Below, piece by piece: positions 8,471-17,596 of a DNA stretch of 33,237 bases. Source of the DNA: SAR86 cluster bacterium. GTDB taxonomy: Bacteria; Pseudomonadota; Gammaproteobacteria; Magnimaribacterales; Magnimaribacteraceae. Every line of letters starts with the position of its first letter. The stretch's first letter is position 1. A model generated the notes under the pieces. It was not told the DNA's origin, searched no databases, and saw nothing but the letters and a program-made list of their open reading frames with translations. Location: contig JAKUUM010000017.1 in assembly GCA_022447065.1 (NCBI GenBank), positions 1 through 33,237 of the forward strand, in the 5' to 3' direction. A program made the position numbers and the translations under genes.

Positions 8471-8476
8471 GCAATC

Positions 8477-9760
8477 ATGAAATCTTTAAGAGTTGGCCTT
8501 TGCGGGGTTGGAAATGTTGGAAGAGCTGTATTAAAAACCTTGATTTCATCTTCTAAATTGATTGAAGTACAAGGTGGAGTGCATTTTGATATAGAACTGG
8601 TGGGAGCTAGGAGGGGAAAGAAAGCTGTACCGTTTAATGGAATAAATGTTACTAAAGACTTAAAAGAAGTAGCGACTAACCCAAATGTAGATGTTTTGGT
8701 GGAGGTTATTGGTGGGGTTGATTTTGCTCATGAACTAGTAATTACTGCCATTAAAGAAGGGAAGCATATAGTAACTGCCAACAAAGCTCTCATAGCTAAT
8801 CATGGTAATGAGTTATTTAAGCTAGCAAAAGAAAATAAAGTAGAAATAGGTTTTGAAGCTTCCGTGGCCGGAGGCACTCCAGTTATAAAGGCACTTAGAG
8901 AAGGATTAGTAGCAAACAGAGTTAAATGGTTTGCGGGCATTCTTAATGGAACCAGTAATTATGTTCTTACTGAAATGGAGTCTAACCAAAGTTCTTTTGA
9001 GGTAGCTTTGGGGAAAGCCCAAGCATTAGGTTTGGCTGAATCAGATCCTACTATGGATATAAATGGAACAGACGCAGCTCAGAAAGCAAGCATACTTGCA
9101 GCATTGGCATTTCATGTACCTTTTGATTTTTCTTTGGTTAGTTTTGAAGGCATTGAGGAAGTAGAACTTGAAGATCTGAAGTATGCGAGAGAGCTTGGTT
9201 ACTCTATAAAACATATAGCTCGTGGAGAGTTAGAGAATAATATTGCCTGTGTAAGCGCTTACCCTACTTTGGTTAACAACGAGAGTTTGCTCTCTCAAGT
9301 AGATAAAGAGATGAATGCCTTAGAGATCTTTTCTGAAGGGGTGGGCTCTACAGTTTATTATGGACCGGGTGCAGGACCAGAACCCACAGCTTCGGCCGTT
9401 ATAGCAGATTTAGTGGATATAGCCAAAGGTGGTTGGGAATTAGACATAAATAGTGATTCTTCAAATAAATTACAAGTTTCAGGTGCCCAAAAGGCTGCAC
9501 GTTATTACCGTCTACAAGTTAAAGACGAACCGGGAGTGATAGCAAAGATATCTTCTGTTTTTGGAGAAAAGGATATAAGTATTGATGCGCTCATTCAGCA
9601 TGAAGCTAGATCAAAGGAAGATATTGATTCTGTACCTGTTGTCATAATATCAGGCGAAATTACAGACAATGAAGCTGTGAAACTTAAGAACATTTTAGAG
9701 GACTTACCAGAGGTTTTTCCTGGAGTTAAGAAGTTTAGAATTCATTCCAGTCGAAGCTAA
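8477..9760 (+). CDS. hom: homoserine dehydrogenase
   Basis: A 427-residue NAD(P)-dependent enzyme reducing aspartate semialdehyde to homoserine for Thr, Met and Ile synthesis. It has the Rossmann motif GLCGVGNVG near the N-terminus, then the catalytic domain with GGTPVI and GILNGTSNYV; E188, D199 and K203 (in DAAQK) match the catalytic Glu/Asp/Lys spacing of yeast HSD. A C-terminal ACT domain (about 345-425; KDEPGVIAKISSVF) suggests threonine feedback inhibition. It is the monofunctional form, not fused to aspartokinase. The stop overlaps the thrC start by one base (TAATG), a translational-coupling arrangement. Confidence 0.97.
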   Translation: MKSLRVGLCGVGNVGRAVLKTLISSSKLIEVQGGVHFDIELVGARRGKKAVPFNGINVTKDLKEVATNPNVDVLVEVIGGVDFAHELVITAIKEGKHIVTANKALIANHGNELFKLAKENKVEIGFEASVAGGTPVIKALREGLVANRVKWFAGILNGTSNYVLTEMESNQSSFEVALGKAQALGLAESDPTMDINGTDAAQKASILAALAFHVPFDFSLVSFEGIEEVELEDLKYARELGYSIKHIARGELENNIACVSAYPTLVNNESLLSQVDKEMNALEIFSEGVGSTVYYGPGAGPEPTASAVIADLVDIAKGGWELDINSDSSNKLQVSGAQKAARYYRLQVKDEPGVIAKISSVFGEKDISIDALIQHEARSKEDIDSVPVVIISGEITDNEAVKLKNILEDLPEVFPGVKKFRIHSSRS

Positions 9761-11151
9761 TGCATTATAGAAGTACAAGGAACTCTTCTCTTAGCATACC
9801 CTTCAGTGAGGTGCTGCTGGGTAGTTTGGCTTCTGATGGAGGTCTTTACATGCCTGAAAAGACCCCCCATTTTGACCTTGAACGGATAAATACCTTTGAA
9901 ACCTTGACTTATCAACAACTAACCACTGAGTTACTTTTTCCTTTTGTATCTGAAGAGCTAAGAATTGAGGACTTTGAAAACATAGTTAACAGTTCTTATC
10001 AGGTATTCGAGAACGAAGAAGTTGTTCGCCTAATCAAATTGAAAGAACAGAGATGGATTTTAGAGTTATTTCATGGACCCACTTTGGCTTTCAAGGATAT
10101 TGCCATGCAGTTACTGGGAACGTTGCTTGAACATTTTGCTCAGAAAGAAAGTAAAAAAATAGCTGTCTTAGGAGCCACTTCTGGTGACACAGGTTCAGCT
10201 GCCATTGCAGCTTTTTCTCGACATAAAAATGTAGAAGTATTTATTTTGTTTCCTTATCAACGAGTTACGGATGTACAGAGATTACAAATGACCACTTCAC
10301 AAGCTTCAAATGTACACCCTCTTTCAGTTCAAACTGATTTTGATGGCTGCCAAGCACTGGTTAAGGAATTGTTTTTGGATATAAACATTTCTTCTAACCC
10401 CACTAGATTTATAGCTGTAAATTCTATTAATTGGACTAGGTGTATGGCTCAGTCAGTTTATTACTTTTGGACTTATTTGCGGTTAAAAGAACAACTGAAA
10501 GGGTTAACTTTTTCTGTTCCATCTGGAAATTTTGGCCATGCCTACGCTGGTTGGTTAGCTAAAGAAATGGGTTTACCTATCAAAAAAATAATAGTCGCGA
10601 CCAATAGCAATGATGTACTACACAGGTTATTTTCTAATAACTCTTACAAAAAGGGTGAAGTAAGTCAGACTCTGGCACCGAGTATGGACATTTCAGTAGC
10701 CAGCAATTTTGAAAGATTATTATTTGAAATCTACAAAAACAATTCCCAGTTATTAAACCAAACGATGTCTACTTTTCCTCAAAAAGAGATCGCATTTCCA
10801 GAAAATGGCTGGAATAAAGTTCATAATTTCTTCTCCAGTTTTTCCACTAATGACGAAGAGATCTTAAAGGAAATAAAAGCCACTTATAAGAACCACAATT
10901 ACATTTTAGATCCACATACTGCCACAGGAATAAGGGCAACAAGAAAACTGTCCACACCTGGGCAATCGGTGATAACTATGGCAACAGCTCATCCCGCTAA
11001 ATTTATGGATACCATTAGACAGGCGTTATCAGAAGAGGTCGTTTCAATACCCGATCAACTAGCTTCGATAATAGACAAAGAAGAAGATTTTGTAGTGTTA
11101 CCAGATAATATAGATAAAGTGAGAGAATATATCCTTTCTTCAGTTGGTTAA
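9760..11151 (+). CDS. thrC: threonine synthase
   Basis: A 463-residue PLP enzyme converting O-phosphohomoserine to threonine. The N-terminal MHYRSTR and GSLASDGGLYMPE are typical of the long, proteobacterial/yeast-type threonine synthase. The PLP Schiff-base lysine is K112 in HGPTLAFKD; GATSGDTGSAAI forms the phosphate-binding region, and SGNFGHAYAG lies mid-protein. It is coupled to hom by a one-base overlap. prfB follows after four bases; recJ, which lies between this region and prfB in E. coli and Pseudomonas, is missing. Confidence 0.97.
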   Translation: MHYRSTRNSSLSIPFSEVLLGSLASDGGLYMPEKTPHFDLERINTFETLTYQQLTTELLFPFVSEELRIEDFENIVNSSYQVFENEEVVRLIKLKEQRWILELFHGPTLAFKDIAMQLLGTLLEHFAQKESKKIAVLGATSGDTGSAAIAAFSRHKNVEVFILFPYQRVTDVQRLQMTTSQASNVHPLSVQTDFDGCQALVKELFLDINISSNPTRFIAVNSINWTRCMAQSVYYFWTYLRLKEQLKGLTFSVPSGNFGHAYAGWLAKEMGLPIKKIIVATNSNDVLHRLFSNNSYKKGEVSQTLAPSMDISVASNFERLLFEIYKNNSQLLNQTMSTFPQKEIAFPENGWNKVHNFFSSFSTNDEEILKEIKATYKNHNYILDPHTATGIRATRKLSTPGQSVITMATAHPAKFMDTIRQALSEEVVSIPDQLASIIDKEEDFVVLPDNIDKVREYILSSVG

Positions 11152-11155
11152 AAGT

Positions 11156-12254
11156 ATGGCAGAAGTAACTTCGATTAATGAAGACTTAAAAGATCAAATT
11201 AAAAGAATTGATGTTCTAAGGGGGTACCTTTGACTCTGAAGAAAAACATTCCCGATTAGACGAGTTAACTGAAAAACTAAATGACCCCAAACTTTGGGAA
11301 GACCCCAAAGTTGCACGAGATCTCAACAAAGAACGGGTTCATCTTGAAAAGGAATTAACTTCATTTTCCAACTTAGAACAAGCTATCAAAGATACAAAAG
11401 AATTGTCTGAACTTGTCATTGAAGAAAAAGATGAGGAAACGCTAAAAGAATTGACTGAGGAGATTAAAAATAATGAGAAAAAGTTACACCAATTAGAATT
11501 TCAAAGAATGTTTTCCAACCCCATGGATCCTAACAACGCTTTTCTCGATATTCAGTCTGGCTCAGGAGGAACGGAAGCACAAGACTGGGCTGAAATGATT
11601 ATGAGAATGTATCTAAAATGGGGAGAATCCAAAGGGTTCAACGTCGAGATAATAGAAGTTTCTCCAGGAGAAGTAGCTGGAATCAAAAGTTCTGCTATCA
11701 GATTTGAAGGTGATTATGCTTTTGGCTGGCTTAGAACTGAAACTGGAGTTCATAGGTTGGTAAGGAAATCTCCTTTTGACTCCGGAAGTAGAAGGCACAC
11801 TTCTTTTGCTTCAGTTTTTGTTTCACCGGAGATTGATGAGACGATTGAGATAGATATAAATCCTTCTGATTTGAGAATTGATACTTATAGAGCCAGCGGA
11901 GCTGGTGGACAGCATGTCAATAAGACAGATTCAGCCATTAGGATCACTCATGAACCTACAGGTGTGGTGGTGCAATGCCAATCACAAAGATCTCAACACC
12001 AAAATAGAGATAAGGCCATGCAACAGCTCAGAGCTAAACTGTATGAAATTGAGGTGCAAAAACTAGATGCTGAAAGGCAGTCCTTAGAAGAGTCTAAGTT
12101 AGATATAGGTTGGGGAAGCCAAATAAGATCATATGTTTTAGATTCATCTAGAATAAAGGATTTGAGGACTGGACATGAGACTTCCAATTGCTCTGCAGTT
12201 CTGGATGGAGAGCTAGATAGTTTCATCGAGGCGAGCCTTAAAGCCAATATTTAG
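11156..12254 (+). CDS. prfB: peptide chain release factor 2, made by +1 frameshift
   Basis: RF2 releases peptides at UGA and UAA. The first 25 codons run from ATG 11156 to CTT 11228-11230 and meet an in-frame TGA (11231-11233). Skipping T11231 resumes at GAC 11232 and continues to 12254, giving 365 residues, the same as E. coli RF2. With that numbering the tripeptide anticodon SPF is 205-207 and GGQ is 250-252, exactly the E. coli positions, which confirms the reconstruction. Frames that begin after the shift miss the N-terminal domain. It sits four bases after thrC and 15 before lysS, as in the conserved prfB-lysS pair. Confidence 0.97.
11219..11234 (+). promoter_or_regulatory. prfB programmed +1 frameshift site
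   Basis: AGGGGG (11219-11224) is a Shine-Dalgarno-like stimulator three bases before CTT, followed by TGA and C: AGG GGG TAC CTT TGA C. This is almost identical to the E. coli autoregulatory site (TAT replaced by TAC). Low RF2 slows termination at the UGA, and the peptidyl-tRNA slips from CUU to UUU, making more RF2. Confidence 0.97.
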
Positions 12255-12269
12255 TTAAAGTAACGTTTG

Positions 12270-13763
12270 ATGACAGAAGAAACCTCACAAAATGAACTTT
12301 TAGCCATCCGAAGGGCTAAACTCGATGATTTAAGGTCTAAAGGAAACGCTTTTCCTAATAATTTTAAACGTAATGCTTTAGCTGAAGAACTTCACTCTTC
12401 ATACGATTCCTTAGAAGCTGATGAACTAGAGAAAGAGAAAGTTTATGTTTCAGTGGCTGGCAGAGTAATGTTGCAACGCATAATGGGTAAGGCCAGCTTT
12501 ATAACTATCCAAGATCTGACCGGTCGAATACAAGCTTATATTAAGTCGGATAATCTAGATGAAGAAGCCTACAACGATTTTAAAAAATGGGATCTTGGGG
12601 ATGTGGTTGGCGTAAAGGGAAAATTATTTAAAACAAAAACCAACGAGTTAACCGTTGAAGCTGAATCAATTTTTCTTCTTACTAAATCTCTACGACCACT
12701 GCCCGAGAAGCATGCAGGTCTGGTTGATACTGAACAAAGATATAGAAAAAGGTATTTAGACCTTCTGACAAATGAAGATAGCCTTAAGGTTTTTAAAACT
12801 AGGAGCAAGCTTATCAGCGAAATTCGTAAGATTTTTAATGAAGAAGGCTATTTAGAAGTTGAAACCCCTATGATGCATCCCATTCAGGGAGGTGCAACCG
12901 CTCGACCTTTTGTAACTCATCATAATGCTTTAAATATGGATTTATACCTTCGTGTAGCCCCAGAACTGTACTTAAAAAGATTGGTGATAGGTGGCTTGGA
13001 GAGGGTTTTTGAAATCAATAGAAACTTTAGGAATGAAGGTTTATCAACAAAACATAATCCTGAGTTCACAATGCTTGAATACTACACCGCTTATGCTGAT
13101 TACAAAGACCAGATGGATTTTATACAAACACTTCTTAAAGATTTGGCTAAAAGGGTTTTAGATAAATCAGTTATAGAGATCGAAGGCAAGAAATTTGATT
13201 TGAGTAAGCCTTTCAAGAGATTAACACTATTAGAATCTATTGCGAAATACTTAGGAGTAGATAAAAGTAAGCTTGAGGATAGAAAAGAGTTAGAAATAAT
13301 AGCTAAAAAACTGAATGTTGAGAAAATAAAGGATGCTTCTAACGGTAAATTGCAATTAGAAATATTTGAAAAAGGCGTGCAAGATAAACTTGATCAACCA
13401 ACCTTTATTGAAGCATATCCTAAAGATGTATCTCCATTATCCAGAACTCAAGAAGAAGACCCCGACTACGTAGAACGGTTTGAACTGTTTATAGGTGGCA
13501 GTGAAATTGCAAATGGTTTTTCAGAGCTTAATGATCCCGATGAACAGTCAGAAAGATTTAGGCAACAGGTTGAACAGAGGGCTTCTGGAGATCAAGAGGC
13601 AATGGAATTTGATGAAGATTATGTTGAAGCTTTGGAATATGGCTTACCACCTTGTGCCGGTGTTGGTGTTGGTATAGATCGACTGGTAATGCTTTTTACC
13701 GGTGTATCTTCAATAAAAGATGTTCTTTTGTTTCCTCAATTGAAGCCTAAAGGAAAGGATTGA
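12270..13763 (+). CDS. lysS: lysyl-tRNA synthetase, class II
   Basis: A 497-residue class II synthetase charging tRNA-Lys. The N-terminal OB-fold anticodon-binding domain (about 58-145; VYVSVAGRVMLQRIMGKASF) is followed by catalytic motif 1 (EVETPMMHP), motif 2 (FRNEGLSTKHNPEFTMLE) and motif 3 (GVGVGIDRLVM near the C-terminus). Length matches E. coli LysS (505). A TTG immediately before the ATG could extend it by one codon, but ATG 12270 is preferred. It ends the xerD-to-lysS run and converges on mdh with only seven bases between, so there is no room for a classical terminator. Confidence 0.97.
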   Translation: MTEETSQNELLAIRRAKLDDLRSKGNAFPNNFKRNALAEELHSSYDSLEADELEKEKVYVSVAGRVMLQRIMGKASFITIQDLTGRIQAYIKSDNLDEEAYNDFKKWDLGDVVGVKGKLFKTKTNELTVEAESIFLLTKSLRPLPEKHAGLVDTEQRYRKRYLDLLTNEDSLKVFKTRSKLISEIRKIFNEEGYLEVETPMMHPIQGGATARPFVTHHNALNMDLYLRVAPELYLKRLVIGGLERVFEINRNFRNEGLSTKHNPEFTMLEYYTAYADYKDQMDFIQTLLKDLAKRVLDKSVIEIEGKKFDLSKPFKRLTLLESIAKYLGVDKSKLEDRKELEIIAKKLNVEKIKDASNGKLQLEIFEKGVQDKLDQPTFIEAYPKDVSPLSRTQEEDPDYVERFELFIGGSEIANGFSELNDPDEQSERFRQQVEQRASGDQEAMEFDEDYVEALEYGLPPCAGVGVGIDRLVMLFTGVSSIKDVLLFPQLKPKGKD

Positions 13764-13770
13764 TCTAAAT

Positions 13771-14769
13771 CTACTCAAGCAGATCTTGCACTGCTTCCTT
13801 CTCAGACAATAATTCCTCTGTGGTTATTTTTATTTTAGATTTAGCAAAATCGTTCAATTCTATATTTTGAACAATTTCAACTGAACCTGTACCAGAGGAC
13901 CTTAGAGGAAATCCAAAAAATAAACCTTCAGGGATATCGTAACTTCCATCGCTCGGAACAGCTGCACTAAACCAGTTTCCTTCTTCGGTTGGATTGTCTA
14001 TAGACTTTACTGTATCTATGACAGCATTTGCAGCCGAGGCAGCTGAAGAAGCCCCTCTAGCATCTATTACAGCTTTTCCTCTATGTTGTACAAGCGGTAA
14101 ATATACGTTTTCTACCCAATCAATATCATTGATAACCTCAACAGCACTTATCCCATTAATACGAGCATTGTAAGGATCGGGGTACATGGTTGGGCTATGA
14201 TTACCCCATACAGTCATGTTTGTAACTGAGGAAATATCAACTTCTGCTTTTGCAGCTAACTGAGCTTTGGCCCTATTGGCATCAAGTGCAGTCATGGAAC
14301 ACCAATTTTGTGAAGGATTATTAGATTTTGTCTTACCTATTAAGGCATTTGTATTGGCAGGATTCCCTACGACTAATATATTGGCATCGTTTTTAGCCAG
14401 TTTACCGATAGCCTCTCCTTGACCGGTAAATATTCCTCCATTAATTCTTAGTAGATCACTTCTTTCTTCAATTTTTTTACCTTCGACCACTATACCTCTC
14501 GGTATGCTTCCAACAAGCAAAACCCATTCAGCATCTGTAACTCCTTCTCTTATATCAGCTGTAGCCATTAAGGAACCCGTTTGTTTAAAGCCGCAATCAA
14601 TTAGTTCCATAATAGTTCCTTCTAGTTTTTCAACTACTTGAGGAATTTCAATCAAACGAAGATTTACCTTTGTATTCTCCCCAAAAGTTTCTCCGCTGAT
14701 TAGTCTAGGTAGTAAGGAATAAGCTATCTGTCCGGCTCCTCCTGTGACAGCAACATTAATCTCTTTCAT
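13771..14769 (-). CDS. mdh: NAD-dependent malate dehydrogenase, cytosolic-type
   Basis: A 332-residue enzyme interconverting malate and oxaloacetate. It has the NAD motif VTGGAGQIAYSLL (from residue 8), NPANTN (136-141), R166 in ALDANRAK and the catalytic H191 in VWGNHSPT. R166 to H191 is 25 residues, as in cytosolic MDH. The substrate arginines are R91 (SIPRG) and R103 (EERSDLL), 12 residues apart, whereas E. coli R81/R87 and cytosolic R92/R98 are six apart; the active-site loop therefore carries about six extra residues (VVEGKK region). Malate remains the best call, but a related 2-oxo acid is possible. It lies 12 bases after the thiolase-like gene and is probably cotranscribed. Confidence 0.88.
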   Translation of the reverse strand: MKEINVAVTGGAGQIAYSLLPRLISGETFGENTKVNLRLIEIPQVVEKLEGTIMELIDCGFKQTGSLMATADIREGVTDAEWVLLVGSIPRGIVVEGKKIEERSDLLRINGGIFTGQGEAIGKLAKNDANILVVGNPANTNALIGKTKSNNPSQNWCSMTALDANRAKAQLAAKAEVDISSVTNMTVWGNHSPTMYPDPYNARINGISAVEVINDIDWVENVYLPLVQHRGKAVIDARGASSAASAANAVIDTVKSIDNPTEEGNWFSAAVPSDGSYDIPEGLFFGFPLRSSGTGSVEIVQNIELNDFAKSKIKITTEELLSEKEAVQDLLE

Positions 14770-14781
14770 TTATTTCTCCAC

Positions 14782-16335
14782 TTATTCGGGTTGAAAAATA
14801 TTCTTGGAATTCTCAAATTTTACAGTTCCCTTAGTGTTGAGCATCTCTTTTTGCATCATTTTATTAAGAAGATTCTCTTCTTTATTTGTATTAGCTACAA
14901 ATCTCTTACCATTTTCTAAACGACCAATGATAATAGCCTTTTCCGGACCTTCTCTTGAATTAACCACAGTATAAGTTTCTATGGTAGCTTTTCCATTAGC
15001 CTCTTCAATAAATTGAACATGTTCCTTGCTATTTATTTCATCTTGTAACATAGAAGAGTCAACAACTTGATTCCATTCTCCAAGAAAAGGAGAGGATGAG
15101 AACACACCAGCTCCATGTTTTGTTAAAAACCAACCATTCGCCGTCACCATGCCAAACTGACCTTGATTTGCTCTAAGTTTAACCATCATAGCTGCCATAG
15201 AATTAACTACGTAAGCACTACCCGGGCCACCAAAGTAAGGCAATCCACCAGTAACGGTAAGATCTCTATCATCATTATCAGGTATCCCAATTTCTTTTTT
15301 AGCCACTTGAACAGCACTCGGGAAGCACGAATATAAATCAAAAAAGGAAATTTCATCTTGGGAGCAATTAGCAAGATCAAAGATGGCTTCCGAGCATTTC
15401 CTTATTGCTGGAGAAGCATGTAAGTCAACCCTTTCAGTAACATTCCAAATATCGTTCAAACAACCTCCTCCATGCATAAAAATCCATTTGGATTCTGGTA
15501 TACCCAACTCCCTTGCTTTTTTTGCTGAAGTTATCACTAAAGCAGCTGACTGGTTGACTCTCATGATTGCATTCATGTATTTCGTGTAAGGAAATCCAAC
15601 CATTCTATTTTCTGGAGAGACTTGAACGATTTCTTCTGATGATCTATGGATCTTGAACCAAGCATATTCATTCTTGGAAGCTATTTCAGAAAAGCGACTA
15701 AACATCTGACCTATGTCTTCCATATGCTCTTTTGGGCTTTTGCCTTCATTAGCTCTTATGCTATTGGCAAAGAGAGGATAGACTGCTGAGGGGTCAAAGA
15801 GGCCATGTTTTTGCTCGGACTCACTACCTAAATCTCTCGAGCTACCTATTGTTTCAGGTTCGCCTCCTGGATCATCTCCCCATGAAACTTCTTTTCCTAT
15901 CTTAACCCTAGAAACAAAAGTATCCAACGCCTCTCCTCCCGATAAAAGAGCACAGTTAATTTGACCATCCTTTATTCTGTTACAAATTTCGTTAAGCACT
16001 AACTGAGGAGAATTGCCTCCCGTTGTTGTGTAAATTTCATAAGGAACAGACACTCCAAGAGAATTGCTTAGACTCCTTGGCATATTAGAATAACCCCAAA
16101 GAGCTGTGGTGGCTGAGTCTCGGTTAGGAGTATCTCCTACGAAACGTATGACTGAAATGGCATCTAAATGTTCCTTTAAAGATGTTTTCGCTTCACAGTC
16201 TTTGATGGCCTCCTTGCATGAAACTGTAAGAATATCTAAATAATTTAATCCTTCAGGTCCTTTTTTATCTAAGTACTGAGAACAACCAACCAGGACTGGG
16301 GTGTTGTCGTTAACTTGTGAATGCAAAGATGTCAT
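14782..16335 (-). CDS. thiolase-superfamily protein lacking the usual nucleophilic cysteine
   Basis: A 517-residue protein of the SCP-x/thiolase-like group often labelled acetyl-CoA acetyltransferase. The fold is recognisable: TTTGGNSPQ (104-111) stands where thiolases have the Cys-Ala-Ser-Gly nucleophile loop, DLYSCFPSA replaces NEAFA and resembles the HDCF motif of SCP2-thiolases, TVTGGLPYFGGPGSAY is conserved, and ANGWFLTKHGAG replaces the C-terminal Cys-Gly-Gly loop. A C-terminal OB-like domain (about 430-500; TIETYTVVNSREGPEKA) is typical of the long form. The nucleophile position holds Gly, so classical thiolysis is doubtful. The partner of mdh here is unusual; an acyl-CoA role is inferred only from family. 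Confidence 0.8.
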   Translation of the reverse strand: MTSLHSQVNDNTPVLVGCSQYLDKKGPEGLNYLDILTVSCKEAIKDCEAKTSLKEHLDAISVIRFVGDTPNRDSATTALWGYSNMPRSLSNSLGVSVPYEIYTTTGGNSPQLVLNEICNRIKDGQINCALLSGGEALDTFVSRVKIGKEVSWGDDPGGEPETIGSSRDLGSESEQKHGLFDPSAVYPLFANSIRANEGKSPKEHMEDIGQMFSRFSEIASKNEYAWFKIHRSSEEIVQVSPENRMVGFPYTKYMNAIMRVNQSAALVITSAKKARELGIPESKWIFMHGGGCLNDIWNVTERVDLHASPAIRKCSEAIFDLANCSQDEISFFDLYSCFPSAVQVAKKEIGIPDNDDRDLTVTGGLPYFGGPGSAYVVNSMAAMMVKLRANQGQFGMVTANGWFLTKHGAGVFSSSPFLGEWNQVVDSSMLQDEINSKEHVQFIEEANGKATIETYTVVNSREGPEKAIIIGRLENGKRFVANTNKEENLLNKMMQKEMLNTKGTVKFENSKNIFQPE

Positions 16336-16363
16336 TACTAATTAAATTTTTGAAAGCGCAGAA

Positions 16364-16392
16364 AGTCTAACGACAGTGATGTTTTGTAGCAA
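16364..16392 (-). promoter_or_regulatory. candidate promoter for the thiolase-like gene and mdh
   Basis: On the minus strand TTGCTA (plus 16387-16392), a 17-base spacer and TAGACT (plus 16364-16369) each match consensus at four of six positions and are followed by TTCTGCGC, another G/C-rich discriminator. It would start transcription near 16357, about 22 bases before ATG 16335. It lies in the 102-base divergent gap with the aminotransferase gene. Confidence 0.4.
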
Positions 16393-16437
16393 TAGGGAAG
16401 CCACAAAGAATTTTTTCGAGTAACATAACTCTTCATC

Positions 16438-17583
16438 ATGAAGTATGACTTCGACAAGATAATAGACAGAATTGAAACTAGAAGCACCAAGTGGCTCAAG
16501 TTTGATGATCCAAATATTTTACCCATGTGGGTTGCGGATATGGATTTTCAATGTCCTCCAGAAGTTATAGAGGCCATTAAAAAGAGAGCAGATCAAGGCA
16601 TCTTTGGCTATACCGAAAGACCCATTGAATTAACCTCTTTATTGCAACAAAGATTAGTTGAACGGTCGGGATGGGAGATAGATCCTGAATGGGTGACTTG
16701 GATGCCAGGCGTGGTGGTTGGATTGAATGTTGCTTGCCGGGCCGTTCTTCGTCCCGGAGACATGGTAATGATGCCTTCCCCAATTTATCGTCCTTTTGTT
16801 TTTGCTCCGGATAATATGAATAGAGGGATGATTAAAACTGATTTAAAGAACGTCGAAGGGAGACTGGAGTTAGATTATGATTCGATTGATCAGCTTCTAA
16901 GCGAAGAGATCAAAATGTTCTTTTTTTGCAATCCTCACAATCCTGGAGGGACCATGTATAAAGAAGAAGAAATTACAAGATTAGTTGAAACCTGTGAGGA
17001 AAACCAAGTAGTAATATGCGCGGATGAAATTCATTCGGACTTAACTTTTCTTAAAAACAGAAAGCATGTCCATTTGGCGCAAACCAGCAAGACAGCTGCA
17101 AACAATTCAATTACTTTATTGTCTCCCACTAAAACTTTTAACCTGCAAGGGTTACCTTGCGGAGCAGCCATTATTCCCAACCCAGAGTTGAGGAATGAAT
17201 TTCGAAGGAGTTTAAGAGGAATAGGTGCTCACATTGGAGTTTTTGCTTTTACCGCAGCGGTAGCAGCTTATAGCAAAGGAGAACCTTGGTATAAAGCTCT
17301 TATGCAGTACTTAAATGAGAATAGGACTCTGCTTAGGGAAGAGATATCAAAGCTGGATGGTCTGTCCTTGCAAGGTCCTGAGGCTACCTACCTGGCGTGG
17401 ATTGACTGTTCTGAATCAGGACTGGACGCGCCATCAGATTTCTTTATTAATGCTGGAGTTGGGGTTCATAGAGGGGAGTGGTTTGGAGACAGCAACTTCG
17501 TCAGATTAAACTTTGGATGTCCCCGCTCAAGACTGGAAGAAGCCTTAAATAGGATAAAAAAAGCTTTTTCACAAAGAAACTAG
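16438..17583 (+). CDS. MalY/PatB-type PLP C-S lyase (cystathionine beta-lyase-like)
   Basis: A 381-residue fold-type I PLP enzyme. Family-specific N-terminal sequence (LPMWVADMDF, about 28-37) and GIFGYTERP are typical of MalY/PatB rather than of ordinary aminotransferases. NPHNPGG, the cofactor Asp in ADEIHSDL and the Schiff-base lysine K232 (SPTKTFN) are present, and the C-terminal VRLNFGCPR carries the carboxylate-binding arginine. Likely activity is beta-elimination of cystathionine, cysteine or related thioethers, giving pyruvate, ammonia and a thiol. ATG 16438 is supported by homology; the only upstream signal is AT-rich DNA without a clear ribosome binding site. It is divergent from the thiolase-like gene and 42 bases before the next gene. 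Confidence 0.9.
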   Translation: MKYDFDKIIDRIETRSTKWLKFDDPNILPMWVADMDFQCPPEVIEAIKKRADQGIFGYTERPIELTSLLQQRLVERSGWEIDPEWVTWMPGVVVGLNVACRAVLRPGDMVMMPSPIYRPFVFAPDNMNRGMIKTDLKNVEGRLELDYDSIDQLLSEEIKMFFFCNPHNPGGTMYKEEEITRLVETCEENQVVICADEIHSDLTFLKNRKHVHLAQTSKTAANNSITLLSPTKTFNLQGLPCGAAIIPNPELRNEFRRSLRGIGAHIGVFAFTAAVAAYSKGEPWYKALMQYLNENRTLLREEISKLDGLSLQGPEATYLAWIDCSESGLDAPSDFFINAGVGVHRGEWFGDSNFVRLNFGCPRSRLEEALNRIKKAFSQRN

Positions 17584-17596
17584 GTTCCTGTAGTAT
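17568..17596 (+). promoter_or_regulatory. promoter of the hydroxyacyl-CoA dehydrogenase gene, rpsP-like
   Basis: TTCACA (17568-17573, five of six to consensus), a 17-base spacer and TAGTAT (17591-17596) are followed directly by GAGCGCC. The -10 plus discriminator (13 bases) differs from that of rpsP at one position. The -35 lies inside the 3' end of the preceding gene. Transcription would begin near 17603, with a leader of about 23 bases containing AGGAG. Confidence 0.65.

Noticed and set aside
11403-12254. A shorter RF2 starting at a TTG after the frameshift
   Set aside because: It would lack the N-terminal domain; the upstream 25 codons, the slippery site and exact length identity with E. 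coli RF2 show the true gene begins at 11156.
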